Positions 1-13,810 of a stretch of 64,000 nt of DNA are shown one piece after another; the stretch's first letter is position 1; each line of letters opens with the position of its first letter. The notes under the pieces are model-generated. The model saw nothing but the letters and a program-made list of their open reading frames with translations, searched no databases and was not told where the DNA came from. The position numbers were made by a program, and so were the translations under genes. This stretch comes from Isoetes taiwanensis (lineage: Eukaryota > Streptophyta > Lycopodiopsida > Isoetales > Isoetaceae): positions 8,461,961 to 8,525,960 of the forward strand of contig JAJEKV010000022.1 in the NCBI GenBank assembly GCA_021234155.1. Reading direction: 5' to 3'.

Positions 1-493
1 NNNNNNNNNNNNNNNNNNNNNNNNNNNNNNNNNNNNNNNNNNNNNNNNNNNNNNNNNNNNNNNNNNNNNNNNNNNNNNNNNNNNNNNNNNNNNNNNNNNN
101 NNNNNNNNNNNNNNNNNNNNNNNNNNNNNNNNNNNNNNNNNNNNNNNNNNNNNNNNNNNNNNNNNNNNNNNNNNNNNNNNNNNNNNNNNNNNNNNNNNNN
201 NNNNNNNNNNNNNNNNNNNNNNNNNNNNNNNNNNNNNNNNNNNNNNNNNNNNNNNNNNNNNNNNNNNNNNNNNNNNNNNNNNNNNNNNNNNNNNNNNNNN
301 NNNNNNNNNNNNNNNNNNNNNNNNNNNNNNNNNNNNNNNNNNNNNNNNNNNNNNNNNNNNNNNNNNNNNNNNNNNNNNNNNNNNNNNNNNNNNNNNNNNN
401 NNNNNNNNNNNNNNNNNNNNNNNNNNNNNNNNNNNNNNNNNNNNNNNNNNNNNNNNNNNNNNNNNNNNNNNNNNNNNNNNNNNNNNNNNNNNN
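1..493. other. Assembly gap (unsequenced)
   Basis: All bases are N. Nothing can be said about content. The sequence that follows starts inside a repeat-family copy, which is a common cause of assembly breaks. Confidence 0.99.
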
Positions 494-725
494 AGTTGGC
501 TACGTATTGCCAGGAAATCGTGGCCTTGATTTTTAGGAAGGGTGTAAGGAAGGTGCCCTTATTTGGGGCTTTTGATATGGACCGCGTTGGATTTGAAGAT
601 TTCTATCTCGGCCATCGATTTGTAACCCAATAGTTAATGCATTTAGTATTTAATGTTGGCATTATATTTAATGTTGGCACATTATTATAATTAATGTAGG
701 TAGCCCAGAAGGAAAAAGAAAAGAA
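494..725 (+). repeat. Fragment of the (TA)n-bounded repeat family, middle part
   Basis: The segment with 'cttatttggggcttttgata', then 'ggatttgaagattt' and 'ctcggccatcgatt', then 'taatgttggcattatattta' and 'aatgtaggtagcccag', matches 42420-42550 closely and partly matches 63810-63880. It is the downstream part of the same family body without its (TA)n start, which presumably lies in the gap. No coding potential. Confidence 0.8.
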
Positions 726-3700
726 AAATTCCTCCCTTGCCTGTAGATCGCTTTGATACATGCCACCCCTGCCGCCATTGCCTGGACGCCACTATAGCTT
801 CCCTCGCCTCGCTTCATCTCTATGAATGAAGATTGCTCGCGGTTAATGCTATGCATTTTTCCGCAAGGACCTAATTATCAGTGATTATTACCCGCTGGCC
901 ACATTTTGGTCAACTGAGCGCCAGTTCTCAAGTAAGTGGGTTTTCAACAGCCTTATTGCTTCGTGGTTATTTGTAACCGTATCAAAATCTATTCCTGTGT
1001 ACCATGGCCAGCCTAGGCGTATTGATATCACGCAGACATTCACTTTTAGCTTTGTTGGTATGCGGTGGATGTTCGAACTAGACCGCTGTGGCGCCATTGA
1101 GGTGATCGACTTTGCGGTATCCCAAGATAATGTACTTATTGGTCTTCGTGAGATGGTAGGCTTTGGCATCCTTGGGCTTAAGCTGATCACACCTGTAGGA
1201 ACCGCTACTTTATTTGCCTCGCTCGTAAGTTTATCCTCTCCTGGCGTCAGTGGAGTTAGCACACAAAACTAGCGGTGTCCTGCTCCTTTCAGTTACATCT
1301 TTAATTTTATTGTTTGTGGTATTGATTGTAAGATGATGTTACGCAGAAAGTGAAGCTCGAATTGATTGTTATTTTTTTGACAACCGCCTGCTCCTCAGAA
1401 CTCCAATGCCAATATTTGTCCACAAGGTAAAACAAGCGTAGTTCGTATTGAAATGCTCTAGTTAACTACCAAGACAGATGGAGCTCGATCATTATGTGCC
1501 ACCCAACATGGTCAAAGGTGAGCCACCCGGCCATCCATTGAATATTCCCCGGCCCACTCCATACCGCTTGATGCGGGTGAGCTGTGTTCACATGTGCCGA
1601 GAGCGCGCTAGGCTTTTGATTTGCTGGAAACACCCAAAATGTCGCGGCGTCCATTATCAGATTTAGCCAACCGCCCTTTGCGATTCCGACGTTTGTGGTC
1701 GCGATGTCCGTTGACAATCGTGATATAGATGGAGATCGTCGGGTAGCCATACGGTGGGCCATTAATCGGCCTATATGAGCTTTGCAAGAATTTCAACTAC
1801 CACCGGAAATGAACTTGGTTTTGAATTAAGAAAACGGCTTTAGAGTGTAAAATGGGTTCAAAGCAAAGCTTTTAAAGATAATGTTGAAAAAGACTCCCCC
1901 GATGCTGATATTGCCCGCATATGAAAGCCAAAGACTACCGGACATCAAATAGATGTGTTTGACTGATAAGATTATTGCATCTTAAAGCTCTGGGGTGAAA
2001 CATAAATAGTTATTTTGTCTAATAGCATGAAAAGGGCTTCACCTTGCAATTCTTTAAAACCCTAAGAGGATGAGAAAGGCAGATCAACGCGGATTACCAT
2101 AGTGGACTCAGGGAGTAACGGATGCTAGGAGAGCCAAGCAAAATAGAAAAGAAAAAGACCGGTTTACGAAAGAGCTTGTATTTTGATTTATGGTTGTAAT
2201 AATTAGTTGTTATAAAATGTCTGAAAGAACTCCGTGTTCTTAGAATTTTTCACCGTGACATAATGGTGGGCCATTATAGCCTTTGTATGTGGTTTTGATG
2301 GATGATGAAGCCGGTTCTATTGATGAAAGTGTTACAAAGGAGGCTTCTTTGTTTGCGTTCTATTGGCTTAATGTCGTCACCGCTTTTCCAAAGGAATCTT
2401 CCCTTTTCTTCCCAAACATGCACTCACATTACCCGATGACATGCATGGCTAATTTCGGGTTCTTCCTCCGAGTCAGCGATGGAGTGTTGTGGGCTGTGAT
2501 TTCTTACCCGTGGGGTTCAGGTTAGACGCTGGTTTTGATAATCGCATGGATGCCCAGCGTTTGCAGCTTGGTCCCGCTGATCATAATCGGGACCCATTTA
2601 ATGTGAGGGAAGATGTTTCCGCGAGTTCCGTGGAGTTATTTATCCTTAGCTCAGGCATTTTATAGAAAACCAATGTCAATGAAATTGGACATCAATTTTT
2701 ATTGCTGCCAAAGAGAGCCGCCTCTTTTCAAAATATAGAGGACTCTTCCGCAAAAGAGTCCTCTTAACCTCACATTGAAGGTTAGTATGGAGGCCATCAA
2801 TATATCCCATTTTAGTTGGTAGGTTCCTATACTCAAAATTCAATCTCTTATCCTTTGGCAGTTGGGCAAATCGTAGTTCTTGGTCCATCACGTTATCTTG
2901 GTTGTTTTCGCATGGAATAGTTTGTGGTAAGGTTAACCGCATGAACTTCCTAAGCAATCGTGATAAGGCCCCCCCGGCTTTTTTAGTTAGTGGTACAATT
3001 TCAAGTTGGTCTTTTGTGCATATTTGGACATCGTGCCTCGACAAGAATCATGTCTCTCTACAGGTTGGAAGTTCCGGATTCCTCGCAAGTGTTGTAAATT
3101 TTGGGTGAGTGGTTTCCCCTGCGGCTTATCATTTAATGAGAAATGCCTTGTGTCAATGATAAGTTCTTTTGCAAAGCGATGCTAAAGAAGTATGAAATCT
3201 TATCTAAAAGTCGAAGGACATACATATTATACAAATCTCTACATGAAGCCAAGCTTCATATCGGCCCGATTCGGAGGTTTCGCACTTTTTTGAGCTATGA
3301 ATTGTCCAAAAGTTGACCGGAGAAGAATTCATTCAACTCTACTTTCAATGCCTTTCTTTAGGAGTGACGATACGTTGTAAAGCAAGAAAAAATATATTTC
3401 AATCGAAGTCCAAACATACATAGTTATACACGCTCGCTAGAGCTATGATTCCATGGGCGTAGTTAGTGACCTGCTAACTGCTTAAAATACCGCGGTAATC
3501 TTGACCTGCCATTTACAAGCATAAGATTCAATAGATGTTAGGCATGTACAAGTGTAAAATGCAAAAACGGTGTGCATAACGATTATGGGGGCATAACTAC
3601 TGATCTAATTGATTGAGCAGCTTTTGGATCTCCCTCGCATATTCCCGATAAAACACCTTGGAGCACTTTCTCCATCCCATTAAGCATGGTTTCAAAGATA

Positions 3701-6320
3701 ATTGTGGGCGAGGGGCCCATTTTGAGTCGGGCTAAGTGATACAAGTCTCTAATATTATCTTGGACTCGGTTGCACATATCATAAGTATTGCCAATCCGCG
3801 GATCATTCAAATCTAAGGTGACATTGCAAGAGTTGAAAACTTGCATGTCATGAAAGCCATATTTGGATGCATTTAAGGTCCGGCATTCAAAGTCATCCCC
3901 GCTCAACTATATTCATTTTTTTACCATACACCGACAAGCATTATATGTTTGGTAGCGTACTTGATTACAAACAAGGGTTGCATTCATGTCATGCTATTCC
4001 ATATTTTGGAATTTCTACCTTTCATCTACAATGGGTCCCCGGCGAAATGGTCACTGGAATCTGCCGGTTCTAGAAATTTATTTTATCTCCTTCCTAAAAG
4101 CAGAAGGAACTTATTTGTCCATCCATTGTTTGGTTGTATCTTAAAAGTTATATGTTAAGGCAAAGAAAATTAAAGATGTGATGGAAGCGACTGCGGGATC
4201 CGCGGAAAGTTTATTGTCAGAAGAGTAGATCCTTCCTGTCCATTAAAAGCTTTGTCTTATAACTGGCGCCACTTACATTTTTCTTGGTCATGTTGCCCAC
4301 AAGCATTTTAGTTGATAAGTTCGTTTGTTTCCAAAATGCTCAAGAGGATCATTTTTGTATCTAACCATGGCCTACGGTCCCATTGTAACATGAACCTAGA
4401 AGAATGCACCACAAAGAAAAACTATTGTTAACTTTGTGGAATTGTTCACATTAAGGTCGATAAACTTTATAGCCTCTCAACGTATCACAAACGGCTGACC
4501 ACCTTGGGATGATATTGAACCTAGTTTTGTTGTGCTTAAATGAACATCGTGAATTGCTCTCGTATTGAAAATCCATGAGATGGATAAACAATCCCCAAGT
4601 TGTGACGGATGCTTCGGAAGTTGCTATTGGAGGTTCTTGATGCAAGACGGCATACCGTAAATGAGTTACATGGAGAACTAAATTTAGCTGAGTAAATTAC
4701 CCTCCTATGATTTAGGAAATGATGGTTGGGGTTCATCTTTGTGAGGGTGTACATGGATTATTAGCTTTAGAAGAATTGTTTGCAATCAAGAGCTTCAAAA
4801 AATTTTATCCGATTGTAATAGAGCACTTCAATCCTTGAATTAGGATCAATCTCATCCCCATTCTAAAGGGCTTCAATTCATCGGAATAAAATAACCATCC
4901 TTATTTGGTTTCCTCGATCAATCCCTTTTTAGAAAGCATGGTCGTTAACATTTGCATTTGAGGTGTTGGGTTTGTCTTTATGATGAATGCTACTCCATAT
5001 GTTTATGCTTAGTGCTTATGTTTATGCTTAATATTAAACTTTAAAATGTTCCATGCATGCAACACGAACATCGATTCGCGACTTCAAGTTGCGGCCGAAA
5101 GGTAGAAGAATATGGAAGAAACAGAGTAATTTAAAGACTTTTAACAAAGGCTACTACATGTTGCGGGGTCATGCAAATTGACTATGGCCACAACCTTGAA
5201 GGTGCAAATAGGGCAATAGGTAATACACTTTCTAGCACTACAATAATGTGGCTTTGTGAATAGAGAAAAATGGTAGGTTCGGACACATTTCTATAAAATG
5301 ATTCTAATGGAGTGGTTTTACGTTATTCAAAGGAAAATTGTTGCTGGGATAAGTCGAAGGAGTTAATTTGAGGGGTATATCCGGATGCTTGAGAGGGGTT
5401 GCCTTATGGCAATGTAATTTAGAATTGATCCGGGTTTTATTAACTTGTATATCAACCATGCTTCCCAAGTTTTTGCTTCCATAGTTAAAGTTTTTCTAGC
5501 TTCTAATTGTTTTAAGAAATCTACCGCAAAATCCATAATAAGGTTACATTTTTGGCAATGGTTGTATTGATGAGGGTGGGCTATTTATGATTTATGACTA
5601 TTTTGTCATGTCAACAATTGAGCATATGGTTTGATTTCCTTGGCTTTCTTGACAAAAGTGGTCAATTGCTGGCTATATGTCCGCAAAAAGTGGTTATTGT
5701 TCATCGTGGTGCGATATTGATTCATTTCATGATGAAAAGGAAAACGGATTTAACCATTGTGATGCAGCAGTTAAATGTCCTCCCTCTGCTTTGTGGAGTT
5801 AGCAAACGATGCTTAAACAAGTGTGAAGCTTTGACATGTTTATGTCTGTGTTTCTATAAAGCTTCAACGGGTGATGCCGCCCGCTCCATGTCTTTTGGTA
5901 TGCCATGGCTGTATTTCATCCGTCATGCATTCATATATATTAATCTCAAATGCCTTAGCTTTTTGAGATTTTTCGGTGTACAAGTGTTCCAAAGGTTGAT
6001 TTTTTTTAGGGATTGGTAGTCGATAAATTTGTGCCTATTCTTTATGTTGCTTGACTACTTTTGATTTGTAATTTGTAAGTAGGTCTTCACATTTTTGGTT
6101 CTTGCTTTCTATAAGTCAATAAAATCATGCTATCTTTAAATCTAACTAATGTTAAATATGAAGTACGTATAATGATCAATATAAATACATTGATCCCACG
6201 AGAAAGCAAATGCAAATAAGAAAGCACCGAATTGAAGCCATGTAGACCATTATCGGGCTCAGATACCGTTTACGGAACCCTTTGCAAAATGGAGCTTCTC
6301 TTTTCAACTTCTATCAAGTC

Positions 6321-6362
6321 ATGAAAGGAAGGAAGGAAGAAATGAAAGGAAGGAAGGAAGAA
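6321..6362. repeat. 21-bp unit repeated twice (GAAGG-rich)
   Basis: Two adjacent perfect copies of a 21-bp purine-rich unit beginning ATGAAAGGAAGG. A minor minisatellite-like duplication. Confidence 0.9.
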
Positions 6363-7609
6363 ATTTTAACGTCCACGAACCCAATCGGGTTATGGCCAAG
6401 GTTTATGAAGAAGTTCTACGAGCACTTTTTGCGAGAACCGAGATGCACCGTGAAAGCCCAACTCGTATTTCCACGGGAAAAAATTTGATACTTTGGTGGC
6501 AACCGGTTCCCGTGAAGATATGTGCAATCTTAGACTCACAATAAGTTTAGGTCATCACGGACGGCCTTAAAATTACAAAGTCCGTAGACTTGCAAAATTT
6601 CTTTCTGAGGATTATATAATGTCAGATAATTTTAGTGTTGACCTTTTTCTTTTGTGTATGTAGGTACATTTACGGTGAGGATGTTTTAAGCATGTTAGTG
6701 CATTTGAGATTCCTCCATACCCCTTGATGCTTAATTCTCATTTGGAACAGCCTTTATCAGCCCCAACAAAATAAACAGCGTCGAATTAAGCAATGAGAGA
6801 CCCCTTTTTGTTGGTTTTGGGAGCCCCAACCGTGAAAGAAGTTCGGACAATGAAGGGACTTCCAAAGTCTAGGCTTTACGATGTTCTACCCTCCCGAATG
6901 AAGGCCATACCAGAAGAGGAGGACATACGAAAAGGAGGTCGACAATATAAGGAACTTGGGCTGTGGAGGATGATAGAAGGGAAATAGAGCGAAAGCTGAC
7001 ACGTGGGTATGCTCGAGGGAAGGGAGTACCCAGACTTGGGAGATGGGGTTGCCGCCGTCATAGATGGCGGCAATTGAGATTCCCACGTCAATGGATATTT
7101 GCCGGCCATGGTTTAAAATGACTATGTGCCCTCCTTATGTTAAAACTATTAGAAAGAGTCACTGGATCAGAGTAAGTCTTACAATTGGTCTAATGGTCGT
7201 GGTACATTAGCTCCTTCCAAAATTGAGCGACACCGACAAATACCAAATCCCGCCTTGTGTTCGGTGGTGTAGAAGATGAACCTGGTTATTAAATTGCTTT
7301 TTTATTGTAATCATGAATGGTTAAACCCGTGATTCAACGCAATGGCTTAACTTGGCAAAGAAAATCATTGGCCATTCCTCCTCACCATTGGTGCACTTTG
7401 CACAATTCACGCGACTAAAGCAAGTGTTGATCAAAGTCATGGCCAGGTCACCGCCACTACCGAGACTCCCCATAAAGAACTTTGTTTCACATGATGATTT
7501 TTTGGGGCATCGATAGCTTGAAGCCGGGTTCTTGTCACGCTTAATCACTGATGAGCATATTGAGCCCGGGCTCTCTATTTAAAAATTCTCTTCTTTCACA
7601 AAACGTGAT

Positions 7610-7670
7610 GATGCCTAGAAGTCTATTTCTATCTGGTCTAGAAATTGATGCCTAGAAGTCTATTTCTATC
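7610..7670. repeat. Short direct duplication, 24 bp with period 37
   Basis: The 24-bp string starting GATGCCTAGAAGTC occurs at 7610-7633 and again at 7647-7670 without change. This is a local duplication with no coding content. Confidence 0.9.
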
Positions 7671-8849
7671 CTGCCTAAAAAGAGCACCATTTATGAAAAA
7701 CATTATAATTCAGGCACAACTTCTCAGCAAGATGCCACACTACTCTTAACGACAATAAACATTCGTTTTTCATTTTTAATTAAAAAAGAGAAAATAAAAG
7801 GAGACATACCGTAAAATAATCGGGTAGAAGTTGAGAATCATACTAGCATGTGTTATATATTTGCCATTTTGAAGTTTTCTGATGTTTCATGTGCATTTGT
7901 TCCATTTTCAAACGAAGGCCATTTGTACTAAAGGACCAAGAAAGGGCATGGTATCTCCAATAAATACAATTAAGGAGACTTCTATTTTCAAATATCGTGC
8001 TAGGATCCACAATTTTTTAATCGGGTGTTAAATAAAGAACCCATTTTTATTAGTTTGAATTCAAAGGTCGGATAGTGTCTATTTCAAAATTATTTCATAA
8101 GAGATTCTTTTACATTTTGGTAGCTTGGACTTGCATTCCTTGTCATTGAACTCGTGGAGCATTGTTCCCCGATCACCATTTGTCAAGGAACCATTCAAGA
8201 ATGATGACAAGACACTTATATTGATCTTGTTTGCCCATGTCGCTCTAATTATGGTTTATGGTTTGAAGAACTCATTTTGCTATTGCCGAAAGTAATCCAT
8301 AATATTTCAACCGATTAAAAGCTATTTCATTTTCAAAAAATAAGTCATTGCATTGTGTAATGTGTTTTGGAGCGCTCATTGCTTTTTCAAATTCGAGGAG
8401 CACATGGTCAAAGAAGTTATCTGGCACGATACTCACCAAGTTGTCAAATTATTCTCGCATGTTGACAATTCTGTTTGGGATCCTTAGCTTCGATTGGAAG
8501 AAATTGGGATTCCAGTTGAGATGATTAGGAATATAACAATAAGTTACATTCACAATTTTAGTAGGTTGCAAGAGTGTGTGGATGCATTTTCCTCGTAGGT
8601 TGTTCAACAAATCGTATGCTACTTGGTAGAGGAGACATTGAATTCGATTTATCCTCGAGGCAAAGACACCCCCACTCTGAGACCAAGAATGGATGCCCAT
8701 TAAATAAAAACAAAGTAAGATAATATCTATGCCAAGAGTAACTACACTTTTAGCTACCGATTTGCCTTTTTATTTCACAGATCTTGCAAGAACTTTGACT
8801 TTGACTTAGTAGTAATTTGATAAATTTTGATATAATTCTTGTATATAGT

Positions 8850-8967
<118 letters not shown>

Positions 8968-9539
8968 TTATATATAAAATTATTCTATGTGTCCTGTGAA
9001 AGGATGTACCCATGCTATATAGAGATTAAATGCCAGCCCGGGCAATTGGAAATGGAAGGCCATGATGTCAGCCACCTCATGGGAGAGGTCATGCATGGGC
9101 ATAGAAATATGATGGGGGCATGCATGGGGCATGCACCATGTCTTTAAGCCGGATCAAAAAGGGAGGAGAAATCATGGCCCTTAATTTTTATAAAAAGAAA
9201 GTGCAAGGAAGCTTCCTCAAAAGTGGATTTGGTGCAAACTAATCTTAACCGATTAGATCAAAAGGGGAGGATAAATCCTAGCCATTCATTTTTTATTAAG
9301 TTAAAATTTTATATTAAAGGGAGGTGAGGTGCACCCTTTATTTAATGAAAAGAGATGGTGGTAACCTTCAACTCATTAATTATGAAGCTTTCTTGGAAGC
9401 TTCCCCTTGCATCGCCTTCAAAACGACTTTTATCTTAAGCAAGTGGAGGTCCCTGGATCAAAGTGGGACCCGCTGCTGGATTCCTCTCATCAAATGCTTT
9501 CTAATGAGTAGTGGTTTGGCATCATTTTGAACAATGTTG

Positions 9540-10760
9540 ATAATCTAGGGAATATTCATAGAATCTAAGGGAATTTGAGAGATATTGGGATAATCTTTGA
9601 AAATCAAGGGAATCTCAAGAGAATCTTAAGAATCTATGGGAATGTCAAAAGAATCTAGGGAATCTAAGAAAACCTTCAAAAAGGTTTAAGAATCGAGGGA
9701 AAATCGATGGAATCTTAGAGATCTAAGGGGATCTTCATAGAACTTAAAGGAATCTATAAGAATCTACATAGAATCTTGGGGAATCTAAACTAATCTTCAA
9801 ATAATCTGTGGAAAATCTAGGGGAATCTTTATAGAACCTTAAGAATCTAGGGGATCTTTGTGGAATCTTAGGGAATTGGGTGTGATTCCAAGGATCTAGG
9901 GAATCTTTGGACAAAGAGGGTGCTTTAGGGGAATCTTCTTAGAATCTAAGGGAATCTAGAAGAATCTACATGGAATCTTAGAGAATCTAGAGGAATCTTA
10001 AGATAATATTTGGGAATCTAAGGAATCTCAAGAGAATATTTAAGAATCTAAAGGAATCTAGAGGAATCTTGGGATAACCTTTGGAATCAAGGAAATGTCA
10101 AGAGAATCTTAACGAATCTATGGGAATCAAAAGAATACGAGGAAGCTAAGAGAATCTTCAAAAAATGTTTGAGAATCAGGGGGAATCTTTATGGAATCCT
10201 AGAGAATCTAGTGGAATCTTGATAGAATCTAAGGGAATCTAGGAGAATCTACATAGAATCTTAGGGAATCTAAAGGAATCTTCAGATAATCTTTGAAAAT
10301 CTAGGGGAATCTTTGTAGAACCTTAAGAATCTAGGGAATGTTTATGGAATTTTAGGGAATTTAGGGGGAATCCAAGGGGATCTAGGGGAATCTTTGACAC
10401 TAGATGTGTTCTACGGGGGATCTTCATAGAATCTAAGAAAATCTTGAAGAATCTACATGGAATTTTGAGGAATCTTAGGATAATCTTTGAGAATCTAGGA
10501 GAATCTCAAGATAATCTTTAAGAATCCAAAGGAATCTAAGGGAATCTTCATAAAATCTTTGAGTATCTAGAGAATCTTGGTGGAATCTTGGAGAATCTCT
10601 ATAGAATCTTCATCGATGACTTTAAATTTGACTTCTACTCAATTTGTACATATCCTCAGGAATAATTCATGATCTTGGGGAATATAAGCGACAATGATGG
10701 AATCTCAGTATCCAGGAAATGTTTCTAGAGCCTTTAGAGAATCTTGGAGAATCTTTATAG
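9540..10760 (+). repeat. Phased GAATCT array
   Basis: Degenerate tandem motif such as GAATCTAAGG, GAATCTAGGA, GAATCTACATA. The spacing from one GAATCT to the next is mostly 10 or 11 bp, with occasional gaps. Stops occur in all frames, so this is not coding. Periodic A/T-rich motifs at the helical repeat are the kind of pattern expected to bend DNA or position nucleosomes; that consequence is inferred. Confidence 0.85.
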
Positions 10761-10828
10761 GATCTTCGCTGGATGGCAATCGTGATTTGGCTTCTAGTCG
10801 ACTTGTAGTCCCTCATAGTACAATAACT

Positions 10829-10948
<120 letters not shown>

Positions 10949-10989
10949 GAGGGAATATGAGGGATTGAAGCCTAATCCTCCAAAACACA

Positions 10990-11910
10990 CCCCAACGTGA
11001 AAGATTCCCCTAGATTCTTAAGATTCTACAAAGATTCCCCTAGATTTCTGAAGATCAGCCCAAGGTTCCTTCAGATTTTGTAATATTCTATGTAGATTCT
11101 CCTAGATTATCATAGATTCTACAAAGATTCTATCAAGATTCCTCTTGATTCTTAAATATTTCCTTAGATTTTCTAAGATTCTCTTGAGATTCCCCTAGGT
11201 TTTTAAAGATTACCCCAAGATTCCTCTAGATTTTTTGAGATTCCATGTAGATTCTCTTAGATTTACCAAGATTCTATAAAGATTCCCCTAGAATCCCTAA
11301 GTTTCTCTTGAGATTCCTCTAGATCCTCTAAGATCCTATGAAGATTCCCCTAGATTCTCTAAGATTTTATGAAGATTCCTTTAGATTCTCCTAGATTTTC
11401 TAAAAATTCCCCTATATTCCAAAAGAATACCCCAAGATTCCTGTAGATTCTCCAAGATTCTACGAAAATTCTTCTAGATTCTCCAAATTCTCAAAGATTT
11501 GAGGAATATTCCCCTAGATTCCCAAAGGATCGCTTGGGATTCATATAGATTCTCTTCAGATTCCTCTAGCTCCCTTAGATTCTATGAAGATTCCCCTAGA
11601 CTCCCCAAAATTCCTTCAAGATTCCTCTAGGTTCTTAAACAATTTATCAACGCTCTCTTAGATTACCTTACATTTTCAAAGATGCTCTCTTTAATTCCCA
11701 TAGATTCTCTAAGATTCTAATGATATTCCTTTGGATTCTCTAAGATGGATGTTCAGATCTTATGTTGAGGCTACCTAAGAAACGTAATGTTTGAGACTGT
11801 ATTCCCCAACATTTTCTCTAGATCCCTCGAAGGTTCCCTAAGATTCCACAAAGATTCCTCATATTATATGAAGGTTCATCTAAATTTCCTTAAGGTTCCT
11901 CTAGATTCTC
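10990..11910 (-). repeat. Phased GAATCT array, inverted
   Basis: The same motif as at 9540-10760 but on the minus strand (reads AGATTCCCCTAGATTC on +). With the (TA)n at 10831-10944 as centre, the two arrays form a large inverted arrangement. The unique body of the family does not follow at 11910, so this is a partial copy. Confidence 0.85.
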
Positions 11911-13721
11911 GAAGATTCCTTAAGCCTCGGCAACATTACTGAAATACCACAAGTTATTGAAGCGATAATGCTATGTTTTGCATTGATGTACCTTGAGGGA
12001 TTGTGCAAAGTTTAAATTCCCCACATCCCTTTTCCATTAAGGCAGAATGCCTTCTGATATGGCCAAAAATGTTGAAATTGAGAGTAGTAATTCATGCCTT
12101 TGCTCACAATTAAAAATTTTTGGAAAGTGCATAATGTGTTGATAGAGCCTGCATTGTCTAGATGTATTTGGACATAGTTGGACTCGTGATGTCAAGGTCT
12201 TTTTGCTTAATTTGAGCAAGATACTGTTCGTCTGGCAGCAACCAACACCATATTGTACTATTAAATATGAAATTCAAGCTAGTCCATCTCTATGAAGTCA
12301 GAGTGTGAAGGAAAGGTGTAAAGCTTGTGCCTCGTGGATTTTAGTTATATTTTAGAACGTATTGTTCACTTAATGGGAATTGCGTGCTTGGTCTTCATCT
12401 TCATTTGGCAAACATTAGCGTTTACTTATTGATTTCCCTTGTCATGTGTAAATTATTTAGTTGTCTTAAACCAATTGTTTCAAAATGAACATTCTGGTGA
12501 CATTTTCCTGCCATCATCCTGCTTTTTAATTCCAAACTTTCAGCACGGTGGCATGTGGACAAACACCGACAATGTTGACATATGTTGCAATACTTGATTT
12601 TAATCCTATTGCATTTGAGAAAACAACGTAATTAGATCTTTCAGATTGCACATGGAAGATGAATGGTGCCTTTATTGGGCATCTCCAAAGGTTGGAGAGC
12701 AAACTTAGCAGTATTGCTTGCAGGATACATTTATTGGGGTCTGTCCATTTACGGCAATTTTTGTCTGAGTTGATACTTTGAGGAGCAAATAAACGAAAAA
12801 CCATGACCTGCATTATATAGACTTATGTAGATTGTTGCCGCTGACTTCAATTGCATATTCAACTCTAAACTCCAGCCACAAAGTATTTGTTCTCTTGGTG
12901 AAACTGAGTTTCATGCCTTTCCTTTAGCCAGAATCGCTGGAATGGTCGGATTTGCTTCCATTTTTGAGGCAACGCTGGAATGGACTTCCATTTTGAGGAA
13001 AACGTAATGTATTTTTCATATTGTCATCGGTTTAGTTTATATGCCCTTAACGAGGTACTCTGCATGGTGGTAGACTCTATTAAATTATTTTCAATATTCA
13101 GAATACGGTTACATATCATAGAAATAATTGATCACATGGGATTTGCATGCATCCAAGTAAACTATCGGTATCTACTTTTCTTTTTGCGAACCAACAATAC
13201 ATCTAAAATGTCCGAGTCCCCTGACATCTAGCAATATTTAAAACATGGTCATGGCATGCGCATTCTTCCTTCAAACGTTCCTGTTTTTGGTGCCAGCCCA
13301 CAAGGCCAAAATTGTCTGGTGAGCCAACTACAACTATTTGAAACACCACTAAGCCTGAATTTTCAACAAACAAGTCCCAAACCACATTACAACTCATCCA
13401 TGGTATCATGAACTCGTGATCGGAACTAGGTAATGACTGCATATTCCATCTTGCCCCATCAATAAGAGGAACATATACATCTTGCTTATAATACATGCAT
13501 TTTCATTTGCTGATGGCTTGCACACCATACAATCTTCCAAGAAACTGATATACATGAGTAAGATTACTTACATCCTTTTTTCCACATATGCATTTATATT
13601 TTAGTTCCTTCACGCTCCCTGTACACACAGAAAAAAAACAAAAAAAAAACAGGGCATTCTTCTTTACTATATTAAATTTTAACGAACATGCAATGAAACA
13701 GAAGCAAAATCATGCTCTTAC
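11911..13721. other. AT-rich spacer, no supportable gene
   Basis: Only short open frames are present (12526-12813 -, 12980-13231 +, 13203-13496 -) and none has recognisable domains. Some of this may be intron or flank of the decayed exon at 13722-13807, but no second exon could be identified. Confidence 0.5.
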
Positions 13722-13807
13722 CATAATTTTTAACACCTTTCCCAAAGAATCCAATGATAGGCTTGGATCTATGTTAAAAACGACCAATGTACCTTGATTA
13801 TGATCAC
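13722..13807 (-). pseudogene. Possible exon of a Mei2-like RNA-binding protein (start of second RRM)
   Basis: On the minus strand, an acceptor-like GCAG precedes an exon reading HNQGTLVVFNIDPSLSLDS. This closely resembles the first beta strand of the second RNA-recognition motif in plant Mei2-like (AML/TEL) proteins, where NQGTLVVFNLDPSVS is typical. The continuation needs a one-base shift to read as FFGKG..NYG, like the family's IFGxYG, and then meets a good donor (TATG|GTAAGAG). No flanking exon with the upstream RRM or the C-terminal Mei2 domain was found. The longer minus frame around it (13710-14048) looks unrelated upstream of the acceptor. I read it as an isolated, decayed exon, from memory of the family only. 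Confidence 0.4.
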
Positions 13808-13810
13808 CTG

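Noticed and set aside
5594-6019. 141-codon plus frame as a retrotransposon gene
   Set aside because: No integrase, RT or gag motif is visible, and its length is within what chance gives in a window of this size.
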